Positions 28,370 to 37,419 of a stretch of 64,000 nt of DNA are shown here, piece by piece (positions within the stretch are counted from its first letter, which is position 1; each line of letters opens with the position of its first letter). The translations under genes were made by a program, and so were the position numbers. The notes under the pieces are model-generated. The model was not told where the DNA came from. It saw only the letters and a program-made list of their open reading frames with translations, and did no database searches. This DNA comes from Opitutus sp. (GTDB lineage Bacteria > Verrucomicrobiota > Verrucomicrobiia > Opitutales > Opitutaceae): positions 744,001 to 808,000 of the forward strand of contig JACEUQ010000001.1 in assembly GCA_024998815.1 (NCBI GenBank). The letters run 5' to 3'.

Positions 28370-29782
28370 CTACAACCCAAAGAGTTTAAGCAGCTTCACC
28401 GCCGGCCCTTCGTTACCGCGCATCCGCTGGCGCGCCTGACCGCCGGACTCACTGGCTAAAAACACCCCCGTGCCACTGATCTCCACTTCATAGAGCGGGC
28501 GACGCTCGGTGTAATAACGCCAAAAGCTCACGCAGCGCACCGGCTTGAGCGCGAGCTGCGGGCTGAAGCCCACCACACCCGCCTGCGCCACCCAGCGCGA
28601 AGGCTGTTCTCCGGTCTCATCGGCCGCCCGCATCACCTCGACGCTCACTGCGCTCACGCACGAAACAATCAAGCGGCACGGGCCAAAGAACTCCCAATAA
28701 CCAAAGCGGCCCGACACCCACGACTGCCAATGAAACAGGCGCAAGTGGCGGCGGATCGCCACGGATTTACCGCCCGAGGTGATCACTCCAACGAGGAAAC
28801 CCGCGCGCAAAATAAACGAGCCGCCCTCCGGCACCGAGACGATCGAGAGATCGGCAAAGGGATCCGCGCTGCTAGCAAAGGTCACCCGCCGCTCGCCTGC
28901 GTTGCGTTCATTGCGCAGCTCCACCAAGCCGGTCAATCCAGAGGCCAGACACGAGAACGCGCGGCGCCAGTTTAACACCAGACACCGCCGGCGAGTGAGC
29001 CCCTCTTCGCTGGACTGCAGGAAGTGCGGCCGCACCCGCAGCACCTCGCCCGGCCACAGCTCATCGGCGACCGACAAGGCGCTCTCCTGCACCGCCGGCA
29101 GCACCACGTCGCCCTGCACCAGTTGAACGGCCCTACCGCGCGCAATCCACGGTGCCACCCCGTAAAACAGCGCCAAATCCACGAAAAAACGCCCGATCAA
29201 ATAAGCGCCGACCACCGCCGCAACCAGCCAGCGCGCCTCCGCCCATGCCATACGCAGGTAATGAAAAACCGCCTGCTGCTCGGCCACTAGCGCCTGCTGA
29301 TTTTGCTCCACAAGCGGGAGTCGCTCGCTCACCACCGCCAGCCGCGCCTCGGTTAACGCCAACTGCTTTTGCAACTCCACGACGCGTTTGGCCGCTTCGA
29401 TCCTGATCGTAGCCAGTCGGGTGATTCGCTCCGCGTGGGCTTTCTGCTCGTCCGCATCACCCAAGACCCGATCAAGCAAACCGGGATCGAGCTGGTGCAG
29501 GGTTTTAACCGTCTTTTCGGCCTGCTGCTGGCGCGATTGTTGAGCCGTGAGCGCTGCACTGGTTTCGGTTTTGGCGTTGGTCAACTGGGCTAATTCCCCC
29601 TGCAAACGGGTTAATTCCAGTTCATTGGCGGCGACGAGCGTTTCACGTCTAACAGTGAAGCTGGCAGGCTCCTGCACGTACAGCCACAGGCTGTAGGCGG
29701 CCAGGGTTAACAGCCCGACCACCAGGGCCATAACCCACTTACGCAGCAGTTTCCCTAAAAAATTTTTAACCAAATTTGCCAT
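28370..29782 (-). CDS. Membrane protein with coiled coil and C-terminal beta domain, unknown function
   Basis: 470 residues. Helical membrane segment at ~16-36, a coiled coil rich in Gln/Leu/Ala from ~50 to 170, a second membrane segment at ~184-204, then a cytoplasmic or periplasmic beta-rich domain (~220-410) with LWPGEVLRVRPHFLQSS and GGSFILRAGFLVGVITSG. The last domain is faintly like AIM24/TRAP-like beta barrels, not enough to name. Seven bases from the uvrB frame region and upstream of uvrB on the same strand, so they may share a transcript. Confidence 0.55.
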   Translation of the reverse strand: MANLVKNFLGKLLRKWVMALVVGLLTLAAYSLWLYVQEPASFTVRRETLVAANELELTRLQGELAQLTNAKTETSAALTAQQSRQQQAEKTVKTLHQLDPGLLDRVLGDADEQKAHAERITRLATIRIEAAKRVVELQKQLALTEARLAVVSERLPLVEQNQQALVAEQQAVFHYLRMAWAEARWLVAAVVGAYLIGRFFVDLALFYGVAPWIARGRAVQLVQGDVVLPAVQESALSVADELWPGEVLRVRPHFLQSSEEGLTRRRCLVLNWRRAFSCLASGLTGLVELRNERNAGERRVTFASSADPFADLSIVSVPEGGSFILRAGFLVGVITSGGKSVAIRRHLRLFHWQSWVSGRFGYWEFFGPCRLIVSCVSAVSVEVMRAADETGEQPSRWVAQAGVVGFSPQLALKPVRCVSFWRYYTERRPLYEVEISGTGVFLASESGGQARQRMRGNEGPAVKLLKLFGL

Positions 29783-29930
29783 GACGATGACTCGTTCAAA
29801 CGGGTATTGCGGCGGATTTCAACGCCCATGCGTGCGCGCACTCAAATTCGCCCGCCCGCTTTAGCCTGCGTAGGTTTGTGCCGATTACCCCTAGAACCTC
29901 CGCCCCGCTCGCCAGCCCCCCTTCCCCGCC

Positions 29931-31205
29931 ATGTCCAAAGCCATCGTTTCATCCCTCTACGACTCCGACGTATTTAAGATGGCCTGCCGCCAGTTCGACC
30001 TCGCCGCCGACGCCATCAATCTGCCCGAAATCATCCGCGATCGCACCAAGTATCCCCGGCGCTGCCTGGCCGTCGCCCTGCCGATCAAACGCGACAACGG
30101 CAGCGTCACCGTCTTCGAGGGCTACCGCGTCCAACACAACCTCACGACCGGCCCGGCCAAGGGCGGCATCCGTTTTCACCCCGACGTCACCCTAGGCGAG
30201 GTTGCCGCGCTCTCCATGTGGATGAGCTGGAAATGCTCGCTGGTGGGCCTGCCCTACGGCGGCGCCAAGGGCGGCGTGATCGTTGATCCCGCGCAGCTCT
30301 CAGAGCTCGAACTTGAGCGGCTTTCGCGCCGCTACATGCAGGAGATCGCCCCGTTCATCGGCCCGCATGTCGACGTGCCTGCACCCGATGTCGGCACCAA
30401 CGAAAAAATCATAGGCTGGATGATGGACACCTACTCCAGCCACGTGGGCCACAACGAGCCCGCCGTCGTCACCGGCAAACCGATCGCCCTCGGTGGCTCG
30501 CACGGCCGCCGCGAAGCCACCGGCGTGGGCGTCGCCTACCTGATCAAACGCTACCTTGAGGACCTGCAAATCCCCCTCGTCGGCGCGACCGTCGCCATCC
30601 AGGGTTTTGGCAACGTCGGCAGCGAGACCGCACTCGCGCTGGCCAACTACGGGGCCAAAATCATCGCCATCTCCGACTACACCACCGGCATCTACAACGC
30701 CGCCGGTATCGACATCAAAAAAGCGCTCACCTTCCTGCAATGCCAGAAAGTCCTGCGCGACTTCGATGGCGGCGAACCCATCACCAACGAGCAGTTGCTC
30801 ACCCTCGATTGCACGGTTCTGGTGCCGGCCGCTCTCGAACGCGTCATCACCCCTGAGATCGCGCAAAAACTGCGCTGCCGCGTGCTCGCCGAGGCGGCCA
30901 ACGGGCCCACCACCTTCAGCGCCGACAAGATTTTAGAGCAGCGCGCCGACATCGAGGTGATTCCTGACGTGTTGTGCAACTCGGGCGGGGTGATCGTCTC
31001 CTATTTCGAGTGGCTGCAAAACCTCCAAAACTTTTATTGGGACCGCGAAGAAGTTTTCCAAAAACTCTTCGTCATCCTCGACCGGGCCAAAAGCTCGGTG
31101 GACTACCAAAAGCGCAAATTCAAATTCAGCCGCCGCCTCGCCGCGCTCACCCTCGGCATCCAACGCGTCGCCGATGCCAAACAAAGCCGCGGCCTGTTCC
31201 CCTGA
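29931..31205 (+). CDS. gdhA: Glutamate dehydrogenase (Glu/Leu/Phe/Val dehydrogenase family)
   Basis: 424 residues, typical of the hexameric NAD(P)-GDH family. It interconverts glutamate and 2-oxoglutarate plus ammonia. LTTGPAKGGIRFHPDV and PYGGAKGGVIVDP hold the substrate and catalytic lysines (Lys113 in GGAKGG); the dinucleotide fold motif IQGFGNVGSE is at 223-232; EAANGPTT and LCNSGGVIVSYFEWLQN are the later family blocks. Cofactor preference cannot be decided. Divergent from the membrane protein, 148 bases between starts. Confidence 0.95.
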   Translation: MSKAIVSSLYDSDVFKMACRQFDLAADAINLPEIIRDRTKYPRRCLAVALPIKRDNGSVTVFEGYRVQHNLTTGPAKGGIRFHPDVTLGEVAALSMWMSWKCSLVGLPYGGAKGGVIVDPAQLSELELERLSRRYMQEIAPFIGPHVDVPAPDVGTNEKIIGWMMDTYSSHVGHNEPAVVTGKPIALGGSHGRREATGVGVAYLIKRYLEDLQIPLVGATVAIQGFGNVGSETALALANYGAKIIAISDYTTGIYNAAGIDIKKALTFLQCQKVLRDFDGGEPITNEQLLTLDCTVLVPAALERVITPEIAQKLRCRVLAEAANGPTTFSADKILEQRADIEVIPDVLCNSGGVIVSYFEWLQNLQNFYWDREEVFQKLFVILDRAKSSVDYQKRKFKFSRRLAALTLGIQRVADAKQSRGLFP

Positions 31206-31574
31206 GCTCAAACCACGCCCGTCAACGGCGTATCACCCTGCGCTCACGCGCAAGGCCACGATGATTTTAGTCAATCGGAGCGTGGCCTTGAGCGTGAGCT
31301 CAAGGTCTGGATGGAAACCTAACCGTGAATGCGAATGGGCATGCGACCAGACTTTGCCCAACGCCAAAGTTAACCCGACTGTCGCCCCCGCATATAACCA
31401 AAAAACATCACACATTCTGCGACTTGCAAAAGCAGCCCGCCGTGATTCGATCCGCGCGACTATTCAGCCCATGATTTTCAACCCAAGGGATATAACCGGA
31501 CTCAAGCCCGTTTCACTCACAGTGGACGGGCTCACTCCGGCATTACCCCCCTCTGCCGCCCCGCGTCGCGGCCT
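31206..31574. other. Intergenic region with a REP-like doublet
   Basis: No gene seen in 369 bases. A degenerate hairpin at 31237-31255 and a full one at 31286-31305 form an inverted doublet. A GCCCGT...ACGGGC hairpin lies near 31507-31531, ahead of the kinase gene. Confidence 0.6.
31237..31305. repeat. REP-like inverted doublet
   Basis: Left arm CCTGCGCTCACGCGCAAGG is a variant with compensating stem changes; right arm is CCTTGAGCGTGAGCTCAAGG with GTGG foot. It starts 31 bases after the gdhA stop. Confidence 0.75.
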
Positions 31575-33356
31575 GTGAAATTTCCAGCCATAAAAAAGTC
31601 CAAACAGCGCCCCGAAACCGCCGCTGCGCTCCGCCGCAGGGCTCAGCAGCAGTTGCCCACGCAGGGAAAGGACGTGGCAACCGCAGATCCTGCCACGCTC
31701 AACACGCAGCGACTGATCCACGAACTCCGGGTTCACCAAGTAGAACTGGAGCTGCAAAACGAGGAGCTCAAACGCAGTAAAGCCGAGGCCGAAACCTATC
31801 TCGAAAAACACACCTCGCTCTACGATTCCGCCCCGTTGGGTTATTTCACCCTGTCGGCCGAGGGTTTGATCAAACAGGCCAACATCACCGGTGCCGGACT
31901 CGTGGGTATCGAGCGCAGCAAACTGATCGGGCAACCCTTCCTGCGGCTGGTGAGCCCGGTGTTGCAACCGAGCTTTCAGGACTTTCTCCAGCAGGTGTTC
32001 GCTGGCCCGTCCCAGCGCTCGGCCGATTTTGAAATGATGACCGGCTCCATCGAGCAGCCGCCGCGTCAGGTCAACATCAAGGCCAAGCGCTTGCCTAATG
32101 GCCAAGACTGCCAAGTGGTGGTTGCGGACATCACCGAGCGCAAACGCGCGGAGACGGCCCTCGTCCACAGCAAGGCAGTGCTTTCCACCCTCATTGCGCA
32201 GGCGCCTTTGGGTATATTTGTGGTCGGTGCCACCTTTTGCCTCCAACAGATCAACCCGGCTGCGTTGCCCGTTTTCCGCGCGGCCCATCCGCTCATTGGC
32301 CGCGACTTCGCGGAAGTCTTGCACCTGGTCTGGTCGCGGGCCGAAGCGCACCCGATCATCGAAGCGGTGCTGGAACGCTTCCGCCACACGCTAAAAACCG
32401 GCGCCCCCTATCACTCGCCTGATTTGGCCCACCACCGCTGCTATGACCACCGCAAGCAGGTCTACGAGTGGCAAATCCAGCGTGTTACCCTACCCAGCGG
32501 CGACATGGGCGTGGTTTGTTTTTTCAACAATGTCACCGAACGCCTCCGCGCCCAACAGGCCATGCAGCGACTCGATTTGGTCACCGCCGCCAACAAGCAA
32601 CTCAAGCAGGAGATCGTGCGGCGCAAAGCGGTCGAAAAGGCCCTGACCAGAAGCGAGCGCAAGACCCAAAAACACCTGGAGGATGCGCGCCTGCTTCAGG
32701 AAAAACTCCGCCAACTCTCCCACAAGATCATCCGCATGCAGGAGCTGCAGCGGAAGGAAATCAGCACCGAATTGCACGACGGCATCAGCCAGTTGCTCGT
32801 CGGCATCAACGTGCAACTGGCCACCTTCGCCAAAAAGGCCGCGATCGAACCCAAGAGTATTCCCGAGGGCCTCGCGCCGGTTTACAAATTGGTCACCAAG
32901 TCCGTGCACGTCCTGCACCACTTCGCCCGTGAACTGCGCCCGGCCATGCTCGACGAGCTCGGCCTGATCCCGGCCCTGCGCTCCTACCTCGAGGACTTCC
33001 CCAAGGAGAACGGACTGCGAATCGCATTCACGGCCGACTGCGATTTGACCGAATTGGACAGCGATCGGCGCACGGTACTCTACCGCGTTGCCCAAGAATC
33101 GCTGACCAACATCTCCCGCCATGCGCAGTCCAGCCAGGTGCGCATCGCCGTGGCCAAGGCGCGCGGCCAGGTCACGCTGGTGGTTGCCGATGACGGCATC
33201 TCCTTTGACGTCCAGAAAATCGCCTCCAAGGACTGGATTAACCGCCTCGGTTTGAGCAGCATGAGAGAACGCGTGGAGATGGTCGGCGGACGCTTCACGG
33301 TGACCTCCACCGCCGGAATCGGCACCACCATCCGCGCCGTGGTTCCGCTGCGCTAA
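31575..33356 (+). CDS. PAS-containing sensor histidine kinase (NarL-type HisKA_3)
   Basis: 593 residues from a GTG start. No membrane segment, so probably cytoplasmic. A coiled segment (~45-80) precedes PAS 1 (~80-195, YDSAPLGYFTLSAEGLI) and PAS 2 (~200-325, APLGIFVVGATFCLQQINPA). Dimerisation and phosphoacceptor region at ~385-410 has ELHDGISQLL with His401. The ATPase part has RVAQESLTNISRHAQ (N box), VADDGISFD and LGLSSMRERVEMVGG (G box). Such kinases normally phosphorylate LuxR-type regulators, but none is adjacent. Confidence 0.9.
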   Translation: MKFPAIKKSKQRPETAAALRRRAQQQLPTQGKDVATADPATLNTQRLIHELRVHQVELELQNEELKRSKAEAETYLEKHTSLYDSAPLGYFTLSAEGLIKQANITGAGLVGIERSKLIGQPFLRLVSPVLQPSFQDFLQQVFAGPSQRSADFEMMTGSIEQPPRQVNIKAKRLPNGQDCQVVVADITERKRAETALVHSKAVLSTLIAQAPLGIFVVGATFCLQQINPAALPVFRAAHPLIGRDFAEVLHLVWSRAEAHPIIEAVLERFRHTLKTGAPYHSPDLAHHRCYDHRKQVYEWQIQRVTLPSGDMGVVCFFNNVTERLRAQQAMQRLDLVTAANKQLKQEIVRRKAVEKALTRSERKTQKHLEDARLLQEKLRQLSHKIIRMQELQRKEISTELHDGISQLLVGINVQLATFAKKAAIEPKSIPEGLAPVYKLVTKSVHVLHHFARELRPAMLDELGLIPALRSYLEDFPKENGLRIAFTADCDLTELDSDRRTVLYRVAQESLTNISRHAQSSQVRIAVAKARGQVTLVVADDGISFDVQKIASKDWINRLGLSSMRERVEMVGGRFTVTSTAGIGTTIRAVVPLR

Positions 33357-33711
33357 GCGCGTTAAAAAAACACTAGCCGGCAGATCACGGCAGCTAACAA
33401 CATGGAATGCAGCTTTTTAACGTAACGATCGCCATATCCTCGCAAAGATCGAGACACCAAGCCCGGGGCTGCAATCCTCAACCCCCAAAGACGAGAGGTG
33501 GCCGCAAAGAGGCGCAAACGGCGCAAAAAACGGAGGGTCTTCAGATGAATTCCCCTTTGCGAATCCTGCGCTTTTTTGCGGCTAAATCATCCGTTATTAT
33601 CCCTGAAGGTACGGCAATGGAGGGGGGCTTTTTTTGTGTCATTTGGTGTTTTTTGTGGCCAATGGATTAGGGTGCTAGCCCCCCTATAACTCTCAGGCCC
33701 ACTGCCGCTCC
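33357..33711. other. Intergenic region with inverted GCAAAG-type repeat
   Basis: 355 bases without a supported gene. An imperfect inverted repeat (33500-33585) has arms GCCGCAAAGAGGCGCAAA and TGCGCTTTTTTGCGGC. The rest is T/G-rich and shows nothing further. Confidence 0.5.
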
Positions 33712-34197
33712 ATGCCCAAGCCCATCCACCTCATCGTCGCCTGCGCCGAGAACCGCGTCATCGGGCGCAACGGCGGCCTGCCCTGGGCGATTCCCGAGGA
33801 CACCCGCTTTTTTCAGGAAAAAACCCGCGGCCAGACCGTCATCATGGGTGCGCGCTGTTTTGCCGAGTGGCCCAGTTGTGTGCACACGCGTGATGTCGTT
33901 GTACTCAGCCATGAACCCCAGTCGCTGCCGCCCTTGGTTCACGGTGCCACCAGCCTCGCCGAGGCCATCGCGCGGGCCCAATCCCTTCGCGGCGAAATTT
34001 TCCTGTGCGGCGGCCAACGCGTTTACGAGGAAGGCATGGCGCTTGGCGATTTCCTCCACCTCACGCTCGTCCATGCCCACATCGAAGGCGGCGACACGTT
34101 TTTTCCCGAGTGGCGCAGTCAATTCCCCCGTGAGCTCTCGCGCCGTGAAAGCCACGACGCGAACTGGCGCTACACCTTTCTGTGCCTCGGCAAGTAG
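33712..34197 (+). CDS. folA: Dihydrofolate reductase
   Basis: 161 residues, usual DHFR length. It reduces dihydrofolate with NADPH. LIVACAENRVIGRNGGLPWAIPEDTRFF gives the N-terminal strand and the catalytic acid (Asp30), written here in two parts: LIVACAENRVIGRNGGLPW and AIPEDTRFF; FLCGGQRVYEEGM is the second NADPH-site block, and LTLVHAHIEGGDTFFPE the C-terminal one. The usual MGRxTxES stretch reads MGARCFAEW, so this is a divergent member. Stand-alone; a REP-like hairpin follows 23 bases after the stop. Confidence 0.85.
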   Translation: MPKPIHLIVACAENRVIGRNGGLPWAIPEDTRFFQEKTRGQTVIMGARCFAEWPSCVHTRDVVVLSHEPQSLPPLVHGATSLAEAIARAQSLRGEIFLCGGQRVYEEGMALGDFLHLTLVHAHIEGGDTFFPEWRSQFPRELSRRESHDANWRYTFLCLGK

Positions 34198-34220
34198 ACG
34201 CCGCCCGGTAAAGCCTGTGG

Positions 34221-34240
34221 CCTTGAGCGTGAGCTCAAGG
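34221..34240 (+). repeat. Single REP-like hairpin
   Basis: One copy of CCTTGAGCGTGAGCTCAAGG with the GTGG foot, between the convergent DHFR and carbonic anhydrase-like genes. It may also act as a 3' end stabiliser. Confidence 0.8.
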
Positions 34241-34273
34241 ATGCCGTAAACCTCAACTTGAACGCCTTCGCGC

Positions 34274-34798
34274 TTACCGGCGTGCGGCGTGGGCCTTGGC
34301 CACCTCGACGTATTTGGCGGAGAGCCGCCGGCCCGACTCGCGCTGCTCGGGAGCGAGCGCGCGCACCACCTTGGCCGGCGCGCCAAACACCAGCGATCCG
34401 GGTGGGCACGTGAACCCCTGCGGCACCAAGGAATTTGCCCCCACCAGACTGTCCGCACCAATGTGCGCCTTGTCCAAAATCGTCGCCCCCATGCCGATCA
34501 GGCAGCCGTCATCGATCGTGCAGCCGTGGATAATCGCCGCATGCCCCACGGTCACATGTTTGCCGATACGCACCCCGGCGTCGTCGGACAGGTGAACCAC
34601 CACGTTATCCTGGATATTACTGCCCTCGCCCACCTCGATGGTGTTGATGTCACCGCGCAGTACCGCCCCGTAGAACACGCTGCTGTTTTTGCCCAGCCGC
34701 ACATCGCCCACCACCGTGGCGGTCTTGGCGATAAATAGGGCTCCGCTCACGTCAGGAGCGGCACCAAGAAACTGGGCGAGTTGATCGTGGATAGTCAT
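34274..34798 (-). CDS. Gamma-carbonic anhydrase-like hexapeptide-repeat protein
   Basis: 174 residues from ATG 34798. Left-handed beta-helix repeats (ATVVGDVRLGKNSSVF, VLRGDINTIEVGEGSNIQDN) trimerise. The zinc ligands of gamma-CA are matched by His69, His86 and His91 (VVVHL, VGHAAIIHGC). The YrdA/PaaY/CaiE group has this layout; carbonic anhydrase or acyltransferase-like roles are both possible. An upstream in-frame ATG at 34852 gives 18 unlikely residues. Confidence 0.9.
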   Translation of the reverse strand: MTIHDQLAQFLGAAPDVSGALFIAKTATVVGDVRLGKNSSVFYGAVLRGDINTIEVGEGSNIQDNVVVHLSDDAGVRIGKHVTVGHAAIIHGCTIDDGCLIGMGATILDKAHIGADSLVGANSLVPQGFTCPPGSLVFGAPAKVVRALAPEQRESGRRLSAKYVEVAKAHAARR

Positions 34799-34856
34799 GT
34801 TGAAACCGATCGAGGTAGCCGAGTCTAAGCGCTCCGGCAAGCCATCCGGCACGCCG

Positions 34857-35065
34857 CACTAGTAGGCAGTAACATTTAAAGTGTAGGATTCCGAATCGGA
34901 GTTTTAACGCTAAGGCGCAAAGGGACGCAAAGTTCGCCAAGCAATTCAGGGCCTTACTTGGCGTACTTCGGGCCGATCTTAGCGTCTTTGCGTTAAAACT
35001 CTGCCGTATGCCCTCTGTGAACTTTTTTAACCCTGCGACAACTCGAAGGTTACTGCCGCACTAGG
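34857..35065. repeat. MITE-like element, copy 2, with long GCAAAG hairpin
   Basis: Ends ACTAGTAGGCAGTAACATT (left) and AAGGTTACTGCCGCACTAG (right) are inverted. Inside, GAGTTTTAACGC...GCGCAAAG and CTTTGCGTTAAAACTC form a second long inverted repeat with CGCCAAG/CTTGGCG nearer the centre. No coding capacity. Confidence 0.65.
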
Positions 35066-35092
35066 CGCCGCTTTCATGGGCGCCGCCCCGGC

Positions 35093-35374
35093 TCACTGAT
35101 CGAAGCGGAAGATAAACTCCTCGGGTCGGGCGTAGCCCAGGCGCTGGCGAATCTTCATCTCCACATAAGCCGGGTCGGTGCGCAACCGATGTAACATGCG
35201 CTCCTGCTCACGCAAACGCTCCTCGGCCTCCAACAACCGCCGTTGGGTCGCCAGTTCGACTTGCCGCAACTGGTTGTACTCCTGCCGCGTCTGCCAAAAA
35301 AACATCGACGAGGCCGCCCCAAAACTCAGGAAGAGCACCAAGTAAAAAACGACGATGATCTGACGAATGGGCAT
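35093..35374 (-). CDS. FtsB/DivIC-like septum protein
   Basis: 93 residues: N-terminal membrane segment (~6-26, IVVFYLVLFLSFGAASSMFF), then a coiled coil (~30-68, heptad Leu/Gln/Glu) and a conserved end DPAYVEMKIRQRLGYARPEE typical of FtsB/DivIC. These proteins join FtsL and FtsQ/DivIB at the division site. Divergent from the ExeA-like ATPase. Confidence 0.85.
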   Translation of the reverse strand: MPIRQIIVVFYLVLFLSFGAASSMFFWQTRQEYNQLRQVELATQRRLLEAEERLREQERMLHRLRTDPAYVEMKIRQRLGYARPEEFIFRFDQ

Positions 35375-35539
35375 GGCGAAAACGCAGCCATCACACAGAG
35401 CAGATGCCGGCCTTAGCGAAAGCTTTTTCCAAGCTATTTTCGCGATACTCGCGCCCGCCCCGCCGGCCGAAAAATTATTTCACGCCCACTCCGCTCTTTC
35501 AGCGTGCGTTCCACGACGGCCTCGGCTACTTCCATCCCC

Positions 35540-36355
35540 ATGTATCAGAGTTACTACGGGCTGAACGAAATGCCGTTCAACATCACCCCCGACCCCAAGT
35601 TTCTCTACCTCAGCCCCACGCACCAGGAAGCCCTCCAGCACCTCAAGTACGGGGTGCACGAGCGTAAAGGCTTCATCGTGCTGATCGGCGAGGTCGGCTG
35701 CGGCAAAACCACCCTCTGCCGCCGCTTCCTCAACGAGCTCGATCCGGCCCGCTACGACACCGCTCTCATCCTCAACCCCCGCGTCACCGAGACGCAGATG
35801 CTCAAGGCGATCCTCACCGAGCTGGGAGAAACCAAACTCGGGCGCAGTCAAAACGACTTGGTTGCCCAAATGAATCGTGTGCTGCTGGAGCGCATCGCCC
35901 GCGGCCGCGACATCGTGCTCATCATCGACGAGGCCCAAAACCTCTCCTTCGAGGTGCTCGAGCAGATCCGCCTGCTCTCCAACCTGGAAACCGACCAGCA
36001 AAAGCTGCTCCAAATCGTGCTCATGGGCCAAACCGAGCTCAAAGCCGTCCTCGCCCGCGAAGAGCTCCGCCAGCTCCGCCAACGCATCCTCATTCACTAC
36101 GAACTGAACCCGCTGACCCTCGGCGACGTGGAGCACTATGTGCAGCACCGCATCACCCTCGCCGGCGGCATGGGCCGGCCCGCCTTCACCCGCCGCGCGC
36201 TCAAATCCGTCCACCACCACAGTCGCGGCATTCCGCGCATCATCAACAACCTCTGCGACAAGGCCATCCTCGCCGCCTTCATCCGCGACTCCGACGAGGT
36301 CAACTGGTGGGACGTTCGCCGCGCCCAGAAAGACGTCCGCCGCCTCACGCAATGA
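35540..36355 (+). CDS. ExeA/GspA-like AAA ATPase
   Basis: 271 residues from ATG 35540 (MYQSYYGLNEMPFNITPDPKF). Walker A GEVGCGKTT at 50-58, Walker B VLIIDEAQN at 126-134; sensor-like residues GQTEL; C-terminal SRGIPRIINNLCDKAIL is typical. The family includes ExeA of type II secretion and the ATPase found in PEP-CTERM/exopolysaccharide loci. It precedes a GspB-like gene and an O-antigen polymerase/ligase on the same strand, so a role in envelope assembly or polysaccharide export is inferred. Confidence 0.85.
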   Translation: MYQSYYGLNEMPFNITPDPKFLYLSPTHQEALQHLKYGVHERKGFIVLIGEVGCGKTTLCRRFLNELDPARYDTALILNPRVTETQMLKAILTELGETKLGRSQNDLVAQMNRVLLERIARGRDIVLIIDEAQNLSFEVLEQIRLLSNLETDQQKLLQIVLMGQTELKAVLAREELRQLRQRILIHYELNPLTLGDVEHYVQHRITLAGGMGRPAFTRRALKSVHHHSRGIPRIINNLCDKAILAAFIRDSDEVNWWDVRRAQKDVRRLTQ

Positions 36356-36661
36356 GCCCCCATTGCGCAAGCCTGCTAGTGGGCGGTAAAACCCCAAGTT
36401 TCGCATCCCGAGCCCCCTTAAAATCAACGTCTAACATCGATCTTTTTAGCCGCGAAAGAACGCAAAGAGCGCATAGAAATACAGGGCTTGTTCTTTGCGT
36501 TCTCTGCGTTCTTTCGCGGCTAAACTGCATTGGTTTTATCCGACACTTTAAATATTAATGCCCATCCCGGCTCGTCACCGCGCACAAGTTAAGTTGCCTG
36601 CCCGCCCCGCCCCCGCCCAATCTGCCCCGCCACGCCACCTACCCCGCGCCCATCCCCAGCC
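36356..36661. other. Spacer with long inverted repeat
   Basis: 306 bases without a gene. It carries the inverted repeat at 36443-36525 and a C-rich leader before the GspB-like gene. Confidence 0.6.
36443..36525. repeat. Long inverted repeat (GCCGCGAAAGAACGC type)
   Basis: Arms TTTTAGCCGCGAAAGAACGC and GCGTTCTTTCGCGGCTAAA pair almost perfectly, with GCAAAGAGCGCA and TGCGTTCTCTGCG nearer the centre. Same design as the elements after 39000, with quasi-repeated GAACGC/GCAAAG blocks within each arm. Confidence 0.75.
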
Positions 36662-37399
36662 ATGAGCCTAATCAATGAAGCCCTAAAAAAGGCGCAAAAC
36701 CAGCGCACGGTGGAATTGACTGCGGCCCCCTCGCCCGCGTCGCCCTCCGCCACCACCGGCGCCCAACCGCAGGTGCGCATCGCCAAGCGCCCGCCCCCCC
36801 TTTCCGCGCGCACCCTCATCGGCCTGATCGGCGGCGGCCTGTTCGGCCTTTTGGCCGTCGGAGTGGTGAGCTTTTTTTATTTTTCCGCCCCTGCAAATCC
36901 CCCCGCAACGCCGCCCGCAGCAGTCGTCGCCAAGCCCTCCGCTTCCGCGCCTGGGCCCGCGCCCGCGCCGGGAGTCAACTCCCCCCCTGCCGCACTCGCC
37001 ACCGCCGCCCCGGGCGCAGGGCCGTCCCAAGCCGCACCGATCACACCGGTCGTACCCGCCGTAACGCCCCAGCCAATGGTTACCGTTACGCTGCCGCCCA
37101 TCCCCGGCGCCGCCCCCACCGGCGTGGCCCCCGCGGCAAGCTTCACCCCTCCCCGCCCCACCCCACCACCGGCGCCCGCCGTCCCCACAACAAACCCCAC
37201 AATCAGCGATTTCGTTGACGCCCTGCGCATCTCCGTGGTCCGCCTGACGCCCACCGATCCCAAGGTGGTGCTCAACGGCCAAGTTTTCCGCATCAACGAC
37301 GTGGTGGATCGCGGCCTCAAGGTGCGCCTCCTCAAGATCGAGGCAGCCCGCCTCGTTTTCGGCGACGCCAACGGCTTCGAATACGTCAAAACCTACTAA
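36662..37399 (+). CDS. GspB-like general secretion pathway protein
   Basis: 245 residues. MSLINEALKKAQNQR is the characteristic GspB/ExeB N-terminus, a membrane segment lies at ~50-72, a long Pro/Ala-rich spacer at ~75-180, and the C-terminal domain (~185-245, ISVVRLTPTDPKVVLNGQVF ... RLLKIEAARLVF) is the GspB/PilP-like fold that meets the secretin or peptidoglycan. With the ExeA-like ATPase upstream it forms an ExeAB-type pair. No other type II secretion genes are near. Confidence 0.8.
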   Translation: MSLINEALKKAQNQRTVELTAAPSPASPSATTGAQPQVRIAKRPPPLSARTLIGLIGGGLFGLLAVGVVSFFYFSAPANPPATPPAAVVAKPSASAPGPAPAPGVNSPPAALATAAPGAGPSQAAPITPVVPAVTPQPMVTVTLPPIPGAAPTGVAPAASFTPPRPTPPPAPAVPTTNPTISDFVDALRISVVRLTPTDPKVVLNGQVFRINDVVDRGLKVRLLKIEAARLVFGDANGFEYVKTY

Positions 37400-37419
37400 T
37401 CCTAAAAACGCCCGCCACC

